From the NCBI RefSeq assembly GCF_000003815.2, contig NC_049984.1:11770645-11834644 (forward strand): a DNA stretch of 64,000 nucleotides, read 5' to 3'. The translations under genes and the position numbers were made by a program. How positions within the stretch are numbered: the stretch's first letter is position 1; every line of letters begins with the position of its first letter. The notes under the pieces are model-generated. The model was given only the letters and a program-made list of their open reading frames with translations, was not told the origin of the DNA and searched no databases. Source of the DNA: Branchiostoma floridae (Eukaryota > Chordata > Leptocardii > Amphioxiformes > Branchiostomatidae). Positions 13,801 through 28,000 of this stretch are shown here, piece by piece.

Positions 13801-16800
13801 GTCAATCACCTCAAACTAGGACATGTCCACCCTGACGTGCAACGTCAAATCTCGTTCTACCTAAACATTCACTTAGTATTAACAGTAATGGGGAAACCCC
13901 AGATGGTCGGCATGGATTTAGCAATGTGTCGATAAAAAAGAAGAATTATAATGGAGACGAATACAGACGGTAAGTATGGATTTGTCAGGGAGGCAGGGCT
14001 GGGAGAAATCCGTTTCCCTAAGCCACACAAACTTGATTTCATGGATGGCATCCTCTGGGCATGCCAGATCTGATTGGTGGGTACTGAGTTTGAGACATGG
14101 GTACTGTTCTCACAGGAACAGTGGAAAGTGGTCAAAGAAGTAAATTTTCCACTGGTTGTGACAGAGAAGAAAGACACTAGGAACTGCATTTAGAAGTTCA
14201 CTATACTTTGCTTTGAACAGTGGACCACAGCATAATGTCCTGTCCTATAGAAACCCTTTCCAGTACTATGCACATTGAGTGAACAACAACAACAGCTGTG
14301 ATTCAAACTTCCAACAACTAGATTACAGTGCTACGTTATCCTAACGATGTGATCATCATAAAACCCACCGATAGAAGAGAACATAAAAGCACAAACAGCT
14401 AAATTAGTTTTTCTACCAAATCCTTTTCAGTCAATAATCCTGCCAAGGGGACAGTTTTCAACAATTAGTTTAAAACTTCACGTTACAAAAAATATTCCTA
14501 GTACTCAAAGTCACAGTTAGAGGGTCCTAAAGGATGCAGCATGCCTCAAAAAGGGATAAAACAACCATAAAATGTGTTTATGATAATCCTGAGATACATA
14601 TCCTACATCTCCCAGCTACTTGGAAGGCACATAATGTAAATCTTGAATTTTAAGTAACTGCCTATTTCTCCCAAAGGAACTTTTGGTACTAGTTACAGGG
14701 CCATTTCTCTCACTACAAGCTTGTGATATGAAATTCCCTTCTTTGCCTCACTTTGATCTACGGCAGCAAGTGCCATTTCAAAGAAAATCTGACTAACAGG
14801 CATGAAAATTGCACTGCAAGGACACTACCAAGTTGAAATCCCTGTGCATTTTTCCAATAACGAGAGTTTTGAGATGGTATGTTTTCTACGTAAGCCAACT
14901 GCTCAAGGCTGATGTGGCCAAGATGATTAATGGTGATCTTCAGGGGTTATAAATTACTGTCAAGGATCAAAAGAAGGTGATAAATCTTAGTTTGAAACAT
15001 ATTCTCAATGCGATATCCTAGGAGTCTAGGGAAGTTGGTCTTGGATTGAAAAGTCATTCCAAACTTTTCTGACTGAACAGAATATCAAGATGACTAAAGT
15101 AATTGACATCACAATTCTTATTCAATACTAATTATTGCGTATTACATATTTGGGAATAGGTGAATATCAACTAAAAATTTTGGTGCAAAGAAAAACATTT
15201 GTTGTACATAAAATTATTATTAAGATAAAGTAGAATGTTAGCAAATGGTTATTCCAAACTTAATGTCTCTCTTCAGAAGTTGAATTTAAAATTACACTTC
15301 AAAATTTTACACAAATAAATACATTTAGCAAAACAATGGTTTTACTATTTTTCTGACTTTTGAGTTTCAAGAAAAGGCTATGTACAGAACTACTTTATTT
15401 ACATTACTTATCCCTACAGGTATATCTAAATGAACCAGTGGACCCACAGTTGTAAACTAAATTCAAATGTACAGCTCCAATTTGATTGCACAAAATACAT
15501 TTCAAGGCCTTCAAAATACTATAATTATTGTTTGGAAAAGGCGCTGTCATGCCATTATTATATGAAGATACATTGCAAATCATAATATATTGATCCATCC
15601 TGCACTGTGATAATTTCTAAAACTGTTCCCTTGAGGGGAATTCCAATCCGCGCTGACACCAATCATGAACAGTTTTAGCACAAAATAGTTATTTCGTCTC
15701 CATGGATCAATTCTCAAGATTAGAACATGGTGGATCAATACTTAAGACGTAATGAGGATAACAGCAACTTTCTTCCAATTTCATCACTGAGTGTTTATTG
15801 CATGTAAGCATAGCTTGAATGTGTCTTTCATACATGTAAAGCTTTTCCTGAAATTGACTTTGAAATAAACTTAGGCTAGAGTTCAGTGACCTCATACCTC
15901 CATGAAATAGATTCTCACTCTAATAGATGCAAATGACGTTTACATGTATTTTATGAAAGTTCACTGTAATGATTTGTAGCTTCATTTCCACAAAAAACAT
16001 GATTGGACTATTCCATTTTGTTCACTGTGGGTGGGTCGAAGAGGTAAGCAATGATAACAAACAAATTTCAATACACAGACTTTTTACGGTTACCATATTT
16101 GTGAAGGATCTAAGTTTAACTTCAGCAATCTTTATTCCCTCAAGCCAGTATAAGCAGCTCCATCCATCATGACATCCCCATGAAATGATTTAAGATACCT
16201 TAATAGGCAGACAAAGATAAGCAGTTCTACTTGGTATCTCTGTCACGGTTATTTCATGCAAACTCGCTGCTCAGAGTACATCTAATCAACCACATGGCCA
16301 TATGATACTCTGTCATCACATGGACACGACCCTATTCTTCAGAGCTCACTAGATGCCAACAGATAAGGCTGTCAAAATGACAAAAACCTGAGAGGCCGGA
16401 AATTAGACGTCAAGACATTGTAGGTTGAAGCATAACAATGATAAAATGTGTCAAAAATGGTGGGGAAGAAAAATGTTACGGAGGCACAAGTTCTAGATGA
16501 AGGTGTTGATTTTGGTAATTGATTCATATCTATAAAATTGAATGAGCAATTTGTCCTATCTGCACAACTGATGACTATGACTACTAGTAATGGTATAACA
16601 GGTTCCAACTCTAAATCTCATTAACAAAGGGTATGGCTATGTGACTTTTAAGCCGGTGCAATGGCCTAGTGGGTAGAGTGTTCGCCTTGCATTCGGAAGG
16701 TCGTGAGTTCGATCCCGGCCGAGTCATACCAAAGACTATAAAAATGGTACATGCTGCTTTCTCTGCTTAGCACTCAGCATTCGGGAAAGAGTATGGAAGT

Positions 16801-19800
16801 TGAACACACACCACTACCAGTGGACTAGCCCCCTGCTGTAGTGATTGCGTTGTGTGTGGCCCAGGGCTAACGAAACAGACATGGGCACCGCCCTATGCGC
16901 CAGAAATGGGCACTGCCCTTGGCGCGGGAAGGGTTTAACTTTTAACTTAATGGTTATGTGACTCAGAGCTCCTCCTTACACGCCTACTGATCTAAGTTGA
17001 CTCAAAGTTATCCCCTTTTGCAGCATATTTAGGGCAACCATGCATGTAAGTAACAAAAATTTTAGCCATTAGAAACACAGTACCTCCCACAGACTTAAGT
17101 AACAAACACAGCACCTGGTTTCCATATACAAGTTGTAAAATGTAAATCAAACAATGGTTTGACACAATGAATGTCTCCATTCTCTCTTTGTTGTAAAACT
17201 ACTATAATTGTCAACAAGAAACTTTTCGCATCATTAATATCATTTTGGGTACTTCATTCAAGTAACATCAAAGCACATATCATAAATGCGCAATGCTTGA
17301 AATTTTTGTAGTGTATCTATAACTGCAAACTAATAAAACAATTGGTACCTTTTACTGTACAGTCTTTTTAAGTTATTATGGCTAGAATGTTAGTCTTGAG
17401 TGCCCCAAGATCCCTGGTATATGATAGAAAGTTGATGCCATACAGTGTCTGTACAGTGATAAAGGTTATCAAACACCAACAGGCGAATGTCTAAGCCTAC
17501 TTAACCACCACTGTAAACTTAGCACTTATTTTAGTCTAATTTGCAATCATTGTTATTGTCAGAGTCATGGCCCATCTCCAACCACAGGTAACATTTTGCT
17601 AGCTTAAAGGACTTATCATCAATCCTTCTTTCCTGGATGGTAGTGATCATGAGCGAATTGAATTTGTCTGGCGCCACTTTTGTGCTGCCTAAGTGAACAA
17701 TACAAGAGCCATCTGTGGGGACCTACAGACTTAGACTTAAAGCCGGATTTTCTAGCTCTTAGATGGATACAAAGAATACCATAATGCTTGAAATTTTTGC
17801 AATGTATTTAATAAGTAAACTTTGAAGCTTTCTTAGTGACTGCTGCAACACAAAAAATTGGTGTTTCAACTACTGCGTACTGATGTGACTATAGTCATCA
17901 TTGGCCTCCGTCCGTCTAAAGAGACGATGGGTTTTGGTCATGGTCGACATCTTCTTTGGTGGCTGAACAAGCCGATTCTGGTACAATTATAATATTACCA
18001 CTAAATTGAACTTCGTTGAATAGATTATTGTGCTCATTGGGTATCTGGCAAAACTGCAGACACTGACAAAACTCCTCATGAATAAACCCACACCCCAACC
18101 AGTGGGTAAGTTTCACTGCATTAGCAAGTATTTTTAGTGTACCACCAAAACCTTGCAGGCATAGAATCTATTGGACATCGATTTAGAAGACCAATCCAAT
18201 TTGGAATTGTTGCAGCTAAGACACTTGCTGGCACTTCTGACAGTAATTCTCTATTGAATTTTCTCTTATCAAGGATAAGAATCTTACAAGCAAAACATAG
18301 CCTCGCCACATTCAGCTGGAGCCGAAAATCTATTGTCAATAACGCCTTGAGGTAAATGAAGGGTTTAATGTGGAACCCAGAACGCAAAATGTCAATGAAA
18401 TGTTCCAGTACATTACTATCACAACATTAATAAGACATGATATAAAACCGCTGAAAGTGAAACCATTGTTGACATGCAGTTTACATTTCCATCCTATTGA
18501 GACTACTTATGGTGAAATGGGCAACATGGAAGTCTGACAAATAGCTAACATTTGTTTTAACTTGCTGAGATGCCTTTCTGGCATGGACATAAGTGTCTGC
18601 AATTCTGCCTTCCATTTCAGGTAATACTTCTACATCCCTGGTAGATGGTTATTACATTGTATTGCCTTAAGCACTTTTAGCCTTAAATGCATGAGGAGTT
18701 GAAAGTATTTTAAAAGAGGAACTAAAGTTTACAGCTTTTGATTTATTTCAGCATGTGATGCCAAATGGGAAAAACTTTTAGATCTGGTGTTCAAATACTT
18801 CAATATCAGAAAAATGGGACATGAGGCACCCATCAATACTTGTCAGAAGCGGCTTCAGAGATCTCTGTGACTGTCACACTTGGTGTTAACTTTCAATATC
18901 CATAAATGATATCGACTGAATTTGACAGTCCTAAATTGTGATAGATACTCAATGTAAGTAGCAGCTATGAATAAAATGTCTTCCAATCCCGTGTACTACC
19001 CGCATAATGGTTTGTGAGTGTGATACCACAAAAACTCAATTTCAACTCATGAATTCTTTCAAGTGATACCTCAAAGCAAAAGAAGTGCTTATCTGGTAAA
19101 ACCATGCTGGAAGTGTAAGTCAGCTAAAGACTTTCTAGCCTTGGGAAAACAGATAACAACAGCAAGACAGTCCTTTTGGCTTCAAATGAAGATCTGTGTG
19201 TGAATGACACAGTCAGATAAGACAACTTCCCAGGCATGCAAAATGGAAATTTTAAGAGTTGTGTTGGCACTGTTCCTCATCTTGTCTTCAAAGCTTAAAT
19301 GAAGCCAATTTTCACCCACTAATTGATATCACACACAGTGTATTCTGCATCACAGTATTTCATTTATGGTATACCCACCCTAGAAAACATATATTTAAAG
19401 CAAAATGCCCCAGAAGTTGAGAAAATCTGTTTTCTTGAAAAATTGTAACCAAAGCAAAATGTCTAAATCAGGTATTCACATGTGAAGCATCTTAAAAATA
19501 TTCTATGGAAGTCCATGTAATTACAGTAGAATCCTGTGTGTAAGAACCATTATCACAACTCAGGTATGATATAAACCCATTTACAAGGCCACGACAATGA
19601 CTTGAACATTATTTCAACTATATTTAGTACTTTTTTGAAAATGGCAATTTACTTTCTGGTTTCAATCAACTGTATTTCAGCATGCAGCCCTCATTGTATG
19701 GGAAGGGAGGCTCTTAACAACAGCCAGGCTCAGTCTTGATTACAGTTTTTTTCGTTGGTTGTGACATACAAGAGCAATGTGTATATCACTGCACTCCGTC

Positions 19801-21971
19801 AACCTTTTGAATGCTGGTGTGAGAATGATGGCAAGGTGTTACTCAAAGAATGCAGTCTTTTGTGGCCTGAAAATATAACAATCTTTCATGTGGCTTTGAG
19901 TAGCCCTTCTCTCTTGAATGTGAACCGTTATCTCATCATTAATTCTAACATTATTCATGACAGCTGAAGGAGAGATGAGAATTACTTTCTCGTCTTTATC
20001 ACTATTTTCTTGATCACATTAAGTCTTACTCGACGATCAAAAGCTGATGATCATGAATAAAGTTTGCATAGAATGATTTGCAGTACATTAGAGCTGAAAA
20101 TGTCAATTTTGCCATAATACATGGCCGTGAATGTGCTCAGTTACACACCTTGCGTGGGCACATAGCATGCTAAACACCAATATTAGCTGCTTGAGGACCA
20201 TCTTTATTTTGTTCCAATCTAAGTGCAGGAACACCTTCTCTTCGGATTGATGACGGTGCTTAGCACATGGAACTCAATGCTGATGAATGATACACCACTG
20301 GCTGTAATTGAAGTTCTGTGTTTATCCAGTGTTCCAGCGCAGCAATTACATTGATCTCCTACAGGGAGCGAGGCATATGTGATGAAAGCTCTCATGTCTG
20401 CGCTTTATTCTCCAGCCACTTTGCACTTAGCGCAGGTACCCAGCAAGGTACTTATGCAGACATCTGATGTCTGTGGGGGCACATCAATAACAGTGTGTTC
20501 TTGGACCCACTCTGTGAGATTACTGCCACGCTGAAGGCCAAACTCACCGAGGAATTGTCAGACGGCATGGCAGGTAAATACCTCTCCACGGGTTCTGCCA
20601 CGCACTTACCATAAAACCAAAGGTTCACAGGGCTTGGGAATATATATGGGAAGTCGTCCGGAGATGTACAACTGATGGCATGCTGACAGACACAGTTTGT
20701 CACTAAGGCTAATGCAGTGGGTGGTGGTTTCTTACATGGTTCCTAAAGGCATGTTGAACTTCTGACTCACTGAAGCGTGAAATGATGGCTCCCTTGAAAC
20801 AGCTCACTGCAGTTGTGTGCTTTAAATACTCTCAGTGACTACTTGGACATTGCTTTTTTTTATCAAAATAATTTATGTGAACTTGGAAACCCATTGGAAG
20901 GCGCTTAGAATATTCTTCACCCTTATACTGCAAGACCCGGATATATCCGGCACACATATACATGTCCTGTGTGCCGCACCCAGATATATCCAGGATTAGC
21001 GTATTCCCCCAAAGTAGAACCTTTGCGCGCAAGTAGCACATGAAACTGGGAAGTTAGGGACTTCGGCCTTGTTCGGGGGTTCTTTTTGGAGGTCAGCAGC
21101 CAACCCTGGCACTGATAGCATTTTATAGGGCTGAAACTCTGGCAGTTTAAGGGTTAAATATTGTCAATTCTGCATACAGAGTCTATATTTTTGGCACATC
21201 TCTTTGTGTTGGTATGTGTCTGTAATTATTTGACTTTGAATAAATTGTCCGTAGAGTGGCATGAAATGTGTATGAAAATGGCCACAAAGGTCAGACTTGC
21301 CAATTGGCAGGAAGTACATTTCAGAGTTGGTAGGACTAGTCATACATCAGACTTGATAGACAGTCCATGGAGGAGGCTACTTCTTTGTGGTCTGTAATAT
21401 TTTAGTCTGCCCAGTCTTGTTTTTGCAGCTACTGTGATGTGTTTTCTATATACTAGCCAGGAAAGACCTTCACATGTAGAGACCTACATATCAACAAGTA
21501 ATACAACTCTTGATCCAGACAGCTAAATAATGAATCATCAAAAAGGTAAAGACTATTCAGCACCATTCCAGTATATATTAACTGTAACATGACATAAAAC
21601 CCACTACAGTATGAATGAAGATAATAAATTGGAGTTGGTGTACTTACTTCATGAAAAAAAGCTGAAGTAGCAAATACACAGATTTGTCCCAACAATTTGC
21701 TGTAGCCTCTGCGCATCAAGGGCTGATACAAGTGTCTGAAAATGTAGAGTAACATCAACTTTTAAATACAATTTGTCATCAACATTTGACAGGAGAGGGG
21801 CAGGGGATAACTGCCTTGCTACTTTTAGTAACATTACAAGTCAAAGAAACATTTACTACATTGTTGAGTGATAATGAGTGGAGACTGAAACAGTTGAGTG
21901 TGTACTACATTGTGTCCAAGTATTATTCCAGAAGAGCTACATTGTATGACACAAAGTGTGTGTATGTCACA

Positions 21972-22034
<63 letters not shown>

Positions 22035-25000
22035 CGTGCGTGTGTGACACAGACTATCCTTTGATTCTATTCTCACCTTTTGCACCACCTGTATACTGGT
22101 ATGTTCCAGTTTGACCAGAAGTATGGGACAGACTCAGAGTTCCTGTGGGCAGAAAAGGAAAGGATGGAGAGGTTGTTAACTGGTATCAATCTTAAATCAT
22201 TACACAGATTAGAACTTAAACCAAATAAAAGCTTGAGATGAAGTGTATTGCAGTGCAATGAAGCTTTGCCATGGCAAGCATTTTTTTGGCCAAGCACACC
22301 ATGGCTCCCTGACCTATTCATCTTGATAAGTGTGCTGTGTTCTTTTACATGCAGAGGTTTGAACTTTGATGACATAATATCCATCATACACAGGGCCGCC
22401 AGCTTAAGGTCCCCATCTAAAAAGAGGATGTGACTCTTCTCCAAATGTGTCCAGACTTTAGCCTGCGCTTACACAATATCTCATTGGCTGGGGTTAATGA
22501 CCCCAACTGTAAGGCTGGCCACTTGGAGCACAATTTTAGTCAGGCTTTCCAGATCTGGGCACAAACATGGGCCAACATAACACAGAACTTAGACCAGATG
22601 CAGAATGAACAGACTACAACACAGAAAGTGCATGTCCATCCGATCAATATTGTCTACCACTAGTACCAGAGTTCAACCTTCCTGATCACTGAGGTCTGAA
22701 TGGGTTGGTATTTTCTCTCTTCACTGTCCTTGCCCCTAAACGACCACAAGATTGATGGTGCCATTCCTGCAGGATTGGGCTAGAGGCTGCTATTGTCATC
22801 GGTACTGATTGAAATGTCCACCACTAAAGACTCTTATTTAAAGTCATGTACCCTGGAGATTGCTCTCCAAGCCAATAACAATAGGATAATCAAGGTCCTG
22901 TGGCTGCTAACATGGTTAGGATCCAGAGGGTAGATTCTAGGCTCTGCCAGTTAGTTCCTGACTACCCTTCTTCAATGTCAATGTACATCATACCAGTCAG
23001 AATGAAACTGTGCCAACAAATTAAAGTTTGCTCTACAAAGTCAGAAACAAATTGTTTTAAAACGATCATACCACTCCAAAGTTTCCAGAAAAGTGCAAAA
23101 AGGGGACTTTGAGAAGTTGTTGGACAATGAAAGAGTGCTTAGTAATACCCAAATAACTGCCTAACCCGATAGAAGGAAGGGAACTGTTTTTTTCTTATTA
23201 ATTGATTGATTGTACTTTTAAGAAATATGTTGGCGAAATTAGTAAAAATATAATATTTTTCATCTATTATGACTGAATCATACTCAAGGCTCTTACCCCA
23301 TTCAGTTTTTTTTTCAACGCCCACTCTAACTACAGGTTGAATGTGAAACTTTCAGGGAGCACTGCATAGAAACTGGAATGCATTTAGATAGCCTACTAAT
23401 CTAAAGGAAGAAATCATGAAGCCTCCACACAGTGTGTTAGTACATTAATACATGATGGATGGTACTTCAAGGACTCACATTCAGAAAGAACTCATGGTGC
23501 ACATATAGCCTTCAAGCTTGAACGGAATCCTGTGCCTTGTAATCTACTCATGCATCACAATCAACAGGTCCTGCAGCTGCATACTAACTGCAACTTAATG
23601 TAGTCGCTCAGACAACAGGGTTATGTGGATGGCAGTCGAGCATTTCAGTAATATACACATGTATGCTGACCATAGTTTACAAATGGAGAAATGCTAGTAA
23701 GGAGGAATGGGCTTGCCAATTGTCAGACTTATAGTCCAAAACTGTGAACAAACTTTGTTATCTAATTCCCACATCTCCATAAGAGTCTGTGTATGTCATT
23801 GAATAGCTGAGTGGGTAGGATAGATTAAAAGGTCATGGACTTGATTCCTGGCATTCCTGGCCAGACATTGCATCCTTGTTAGAGTCACTTAACAGGAATT
23901 TCTTCACTACTACCTACCTACCTATTCCCTTAACTTCCTGGTCATTGGGGGGACAAAGTAGACAAAAATGAGTAATGTATTTCGGTTGGGGAGGTAATAG
24001 GTGTTGGAAGGAAAGGGATGGCTTCCACCTTCCAACCCGGTGCCTTAGACACAGTGGATAACAACCCAATGCTCCTATGACCTTAAGAAGGCTATACCTT
24101 TACCTAGTACCTTTTCATAACAGAAACTTGAACTCCTGATACATGGACGTCCTATTTTGAGCTGCAACCAATCAATATCAAGTAAATCCTTTCCTCCCCC
24201 ATTTTCATTTAATCTGGGGGCTTTCTACTCTATCCAACCAGCCATCTATTTTCATGCTTAAAGTCTCATATCTTCCTGGAGGAAATATTAAGGCTTTAAA
24301 ATGCATGAGACAGTGTGGCTCTTCTCAGGAGTAAGGTGCAAAATTTAATGCTGCTTAGAAGTGACTATCCTGTATTTGTAGCTTTAGACTATCACCACGG
24401 AAATGTAGCCAATCTGGTTTGGGACTGTCTGACATTTCAAATCTGACATTTCAAATCCGGCAGCAACTTCTATCTGATACCTGCAGACTACTCCATCCAT
24501 TACGGGAGTTAAGGATGACATCAGCCACTAAAGAGAACAACTGCCTGTCCATGAAACTTGAGCTTCGGAAGATGTACGACTAGCCTTCAGGTTGACTGTG
24601 TAATGTAATTTAAAGTCCAGCTGTCTTGATACTTTTAGCCCCACAGAAGTGTAAACTTGATATGAACTGGGAAAAGTTTCTGTTGCCGCACGTAACAGAA
24701 TTAATACACCAGAGAATACAAGAACCGGCCTTACTGATGGTGATACACCATATACCATGTGCAGTATGTCATATACATATATGTACCCACCAACGAAAAC
24801 AGATATTAATGCAAAATGTGGCATAGTTGAGGAAATTTTGTATCTTCAAGCAGAAAATTTAGGGAACACCAATGTTAAATCTGGTACATGTATATTCAAG
24901 TTTTGGATAGAAGCTCCTGGGGGTACCGTAAAGTAACCCAAGTCCAGGACAACCCTATCAAATGTTGTCACAGTCCAGGTGTGACATATAATACTTTTAG

Positions 25001-28000
25001 CATGTAAATTCATATATCTCTGCAGTAGACAAAACACTATAAGAAATGATTTAGTCCAGTGCATTGTCTGAAAACAGTAGAGTTACATACGACTCATGAA
25101 TCAGTACCGCTCTCATAAAACAAAAGACAAATCTTGCCTCAACCACTTCTGAAGACCATATCCCCTTGACAATACCACCCTTCCAATTCACTTCTTAAAA
25201 ATCAATATGCTGCTAAATCAACCTTAATGGCTTTCTTTGAACCTGACTTTGATTTAGCAATGGGGGCAGAACCATCCATTAGGCCCCTTACACCCATGAG
25301 ATGTGACCATGACCAACGACACTGCTTTTACCCATGAATAAAACTGACTGCACCACTGCAGGGAATTTATGGTCAAGCAGAAGTTCTTTTTGTGGGTACT
25401 GGGGCCAAAAGACGACAGTGAAAGGAAAAATCCCTACTTGTGACTCTTGTGAAAAAGCTGTGAATAGAAGCTTCATCATTTTTGTCAGCACGTATGAACA
25501 TCGAATATCTTTTCAAAGTCTGGAAAGGTGCTAAAGCTGTCATACACCACAGCTTGTTCATCAATCATAACTTCATTGAACACTCTAAGTGAGAATTTCA
25601 AAAGAACTTCCGAAGTAATACCTAACTTTTTGTTGCCTACTTATTTCGTTTTTTAGAGATAACACATTTCTTCATGCTTCACCAAATGCAGTTGTATATT
25701 ATTAAAGACTTGGGCAAGTGTGTAGTGAAAAAATTACTTTGGCCAGTGTGGAAAGGACACTATTACAGTAGAATACTCATATTCCACACAACCTAACTCC
25801 CAAGTTGCACATAAAGGAAAAGTTTTCTTTTCATTACTCACATCTCCTTCCTGCCTGAAGACCCTAACAGTAAACTCAGTCCCTCTAGAGAACCAAAATC
25901 ATTACCACTTTAGACACAATAGCAAATACCATAAAAATTCTGATCCCTGCAGGCATTTGCCATCAAAGTTGGTCAATAAAACTATTTTCCAGTAGTTAAA
26001 TGTCCATGTCCCTTGTGTGACCTTGAACTAACCTCTCCTCACTCCCGGCTGCCTAAACAAAAAGCAATTTTTGAATAGAGGACATTCAATTCTCCATTGT
26101 ACCACTAAGGTCAGGTCTAACTGATCATCAATATTGATCAAGTTTGCTTCAGTTTGTTCCCACTGAATGGTCCAGTTGATGTCCCAGCTGATGGGGTTGA
26201 CCCTTTTGGAAACATTTTTGTATGCTCACTCAGTCACTGTGTCCCCTAGGCCTTGTTTTTTTCTTTTCTATGCCATTTTGCAGTTTGTTCAGTTTTACTC
26301 AAGAAACCTTTCAGGGTAGAGATTCTGTCATGTATCCAAAATAAGTTCAGAATCAGTCATGACAGAGAATGTAGTTCTCTCTTTCACTTTTTCACACTCT
26401 CACTAAATCACTCTCACTCTATCGCTCACTAACTCACTTACTCACTCTCACTCTATCACTTACTCACACACATACACATACACACACACACACACACTCA
26501 CTCACACTAACCCTCTCACTCACACACTCACACACACTCAAGAAACTTTCAGGGTAGAGATTCTGTCATGTATCCAAAATAAGTTCGGAATCAGTCATGA
26601 TAGAGGAGTAGTTCTCTCTTTCCTTTTTCTCACTCTCACTCACTTACTTACTCACTCACCCACTTACTCACTCTATCTATCACTCTCACTCTATCTATTA
26701 CACACACACACACACACACTCACACTAACCCACTTCTTCTTCTTCTTCACACTAACCCACTCACACTCACTCACTCACTCACTCACTCACTCACTCACTC
26801 ACTCACACACTCACTCACTCACTCACTCACTCACTCACTCACTCACTCACTCACTCACTCACTCACTCACTCACTCACTCACTCACTTTCTCCCCCAGCA
26901 AGTATACAAATGTATGTTTGCAGCCTTTCTCTAAAGACTTTACAGAAGACCTGTGCCTCATGCAAGAACTTACCACCAATCCCTGTAGAAGGTGCGGTCT
27001 GCGAACTGCGTTATCTCGGCCAGCACGTTCAAGTTGGAGTGGAAGAACCAATAGAAGAAGATGAGCCAGATGAAGTGGTTGGGGATCTGTGGGAACAGCC
27101 AATGGAAACATCCCATGTGAGGAAGAGAGTCCCCAAGCAATCAACTTGTGGATTACAGTCAAAGAGGAGAAATGCCTCCTGGTCATACTGTGATCACCTT
27201 GGGATTGGATTTGATGCAAGCAAACTTAATTCTCTATCAACTTCTTCCACCTGACTCGACAATACTGCCATCACAAAAGTTCGTAACACCGTGACACAGA
27301 GTTATTGATTGGGGGTGGATATCTAAATGCCATCAATCACGTAAGTCTACTATTGCTTTGTGTAACAGGATTTAGTGGGAAAAGTTTCCCCCCCTGTGGA
27401 TTATATTGCACATACAGGCATCATTCCTTCACACATGCTTGACAACAAAGGCTGGCCCCTGTCCAAATGCCAGTCTAACTTCAATGTGAAGTGGCATTAA
27501 GGAGGGCTTGCCTTGAAAGCAATAAATCAGTCTATAAGAAAGCCAATGGTGCAAAAGAACTTATACGGTATCTATAAACCTGCTGCTGGGCAAAGTGACA
27601 AAATCATAAAACACAAAGTTTTGTTGCCGCATAATTTAACACAATAAAAAGTTTCCTCACTGTAAAATATGTAATCTTTATGTTCTTTAATGTCATTTGA
27701 ATGTGAAAGGTACCCAAACATTGGGACATCATAATGACTAGTATACTGTAAATGTGCTTAAGTTCGTGGGGATTTAATTCCGCGGTAGCGGGAAAAGGGA
27801 CATTTCGCGGTGGTTTTAAGTTCGCAGTAGAACCATGCACTGTAGTCTCTTACTACCATGGAAAAATGTTCGCGGTGGTTTAAAGTTTGCGGTGAAGGGG
27901 CAACCGCGAAAACCGAGAACATTAAACCACCACAAAAGTTTCTGCATTTACAGTTTATACTGCTCTTGTAAAAAGTTACTTGAACTTGCCTAAAACCTTT

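Larger units (their letters stand above)
3141..21647. other. DGAT1 intron 15, about 18.5 kb
   Basis: Separates the exon carrying FFHE from the exon carrying YLVSVPL. It holds a Harbinger-like MITE (5305-5612), tRNA-SINE debris near 5750-5830, a LINE 3' tail (6355-6520), MITE end fragments (about 10738-10766 and 11285-11336), a tandem duplication (13315-13620), a SINE (16647-16949) and a piggyBac-like MITE (20920-21153). Many short open frames occur, but none shows conserved protein features. Confidence 0.85.
22143..26973. other. DGAT1 intron 13
   Basis: Contains a tRNA-derived SINE (about 23795-24110), then a duplicated block and a long ACTC/CA satellite ending 87 bp from exon 13. Nothing else recognised. 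Confidence 0.8.

Noticed and set aside
16651-16730. tRNA gene
   Set aside because: It has A and B boxes but belongs to a 300-bp SINE with target duplications, and the stems are imperfect.
18121-18387. 88-codon minus-strand frame possibly from a LINE
   Set aside because: No reverse transcriptase or nuclease motif could be recognised.
21834-22088. Open frames with long Cys-Val or His-Thr runs
   Set aside because: Translations of the (GT)n repeat.
26395-26887. CRISPR-like or telomere-like array
   Set aside because: Simple ACTC/CA microsatellite without spacers, in a eukaryotic intron.
26910-27254. 114-codon plus-strand open frame
   Set aside because: It is the antisense of DGAT1 exon 13 plus intron sequence; the minus-strand exon has splice sites and conserved residues.
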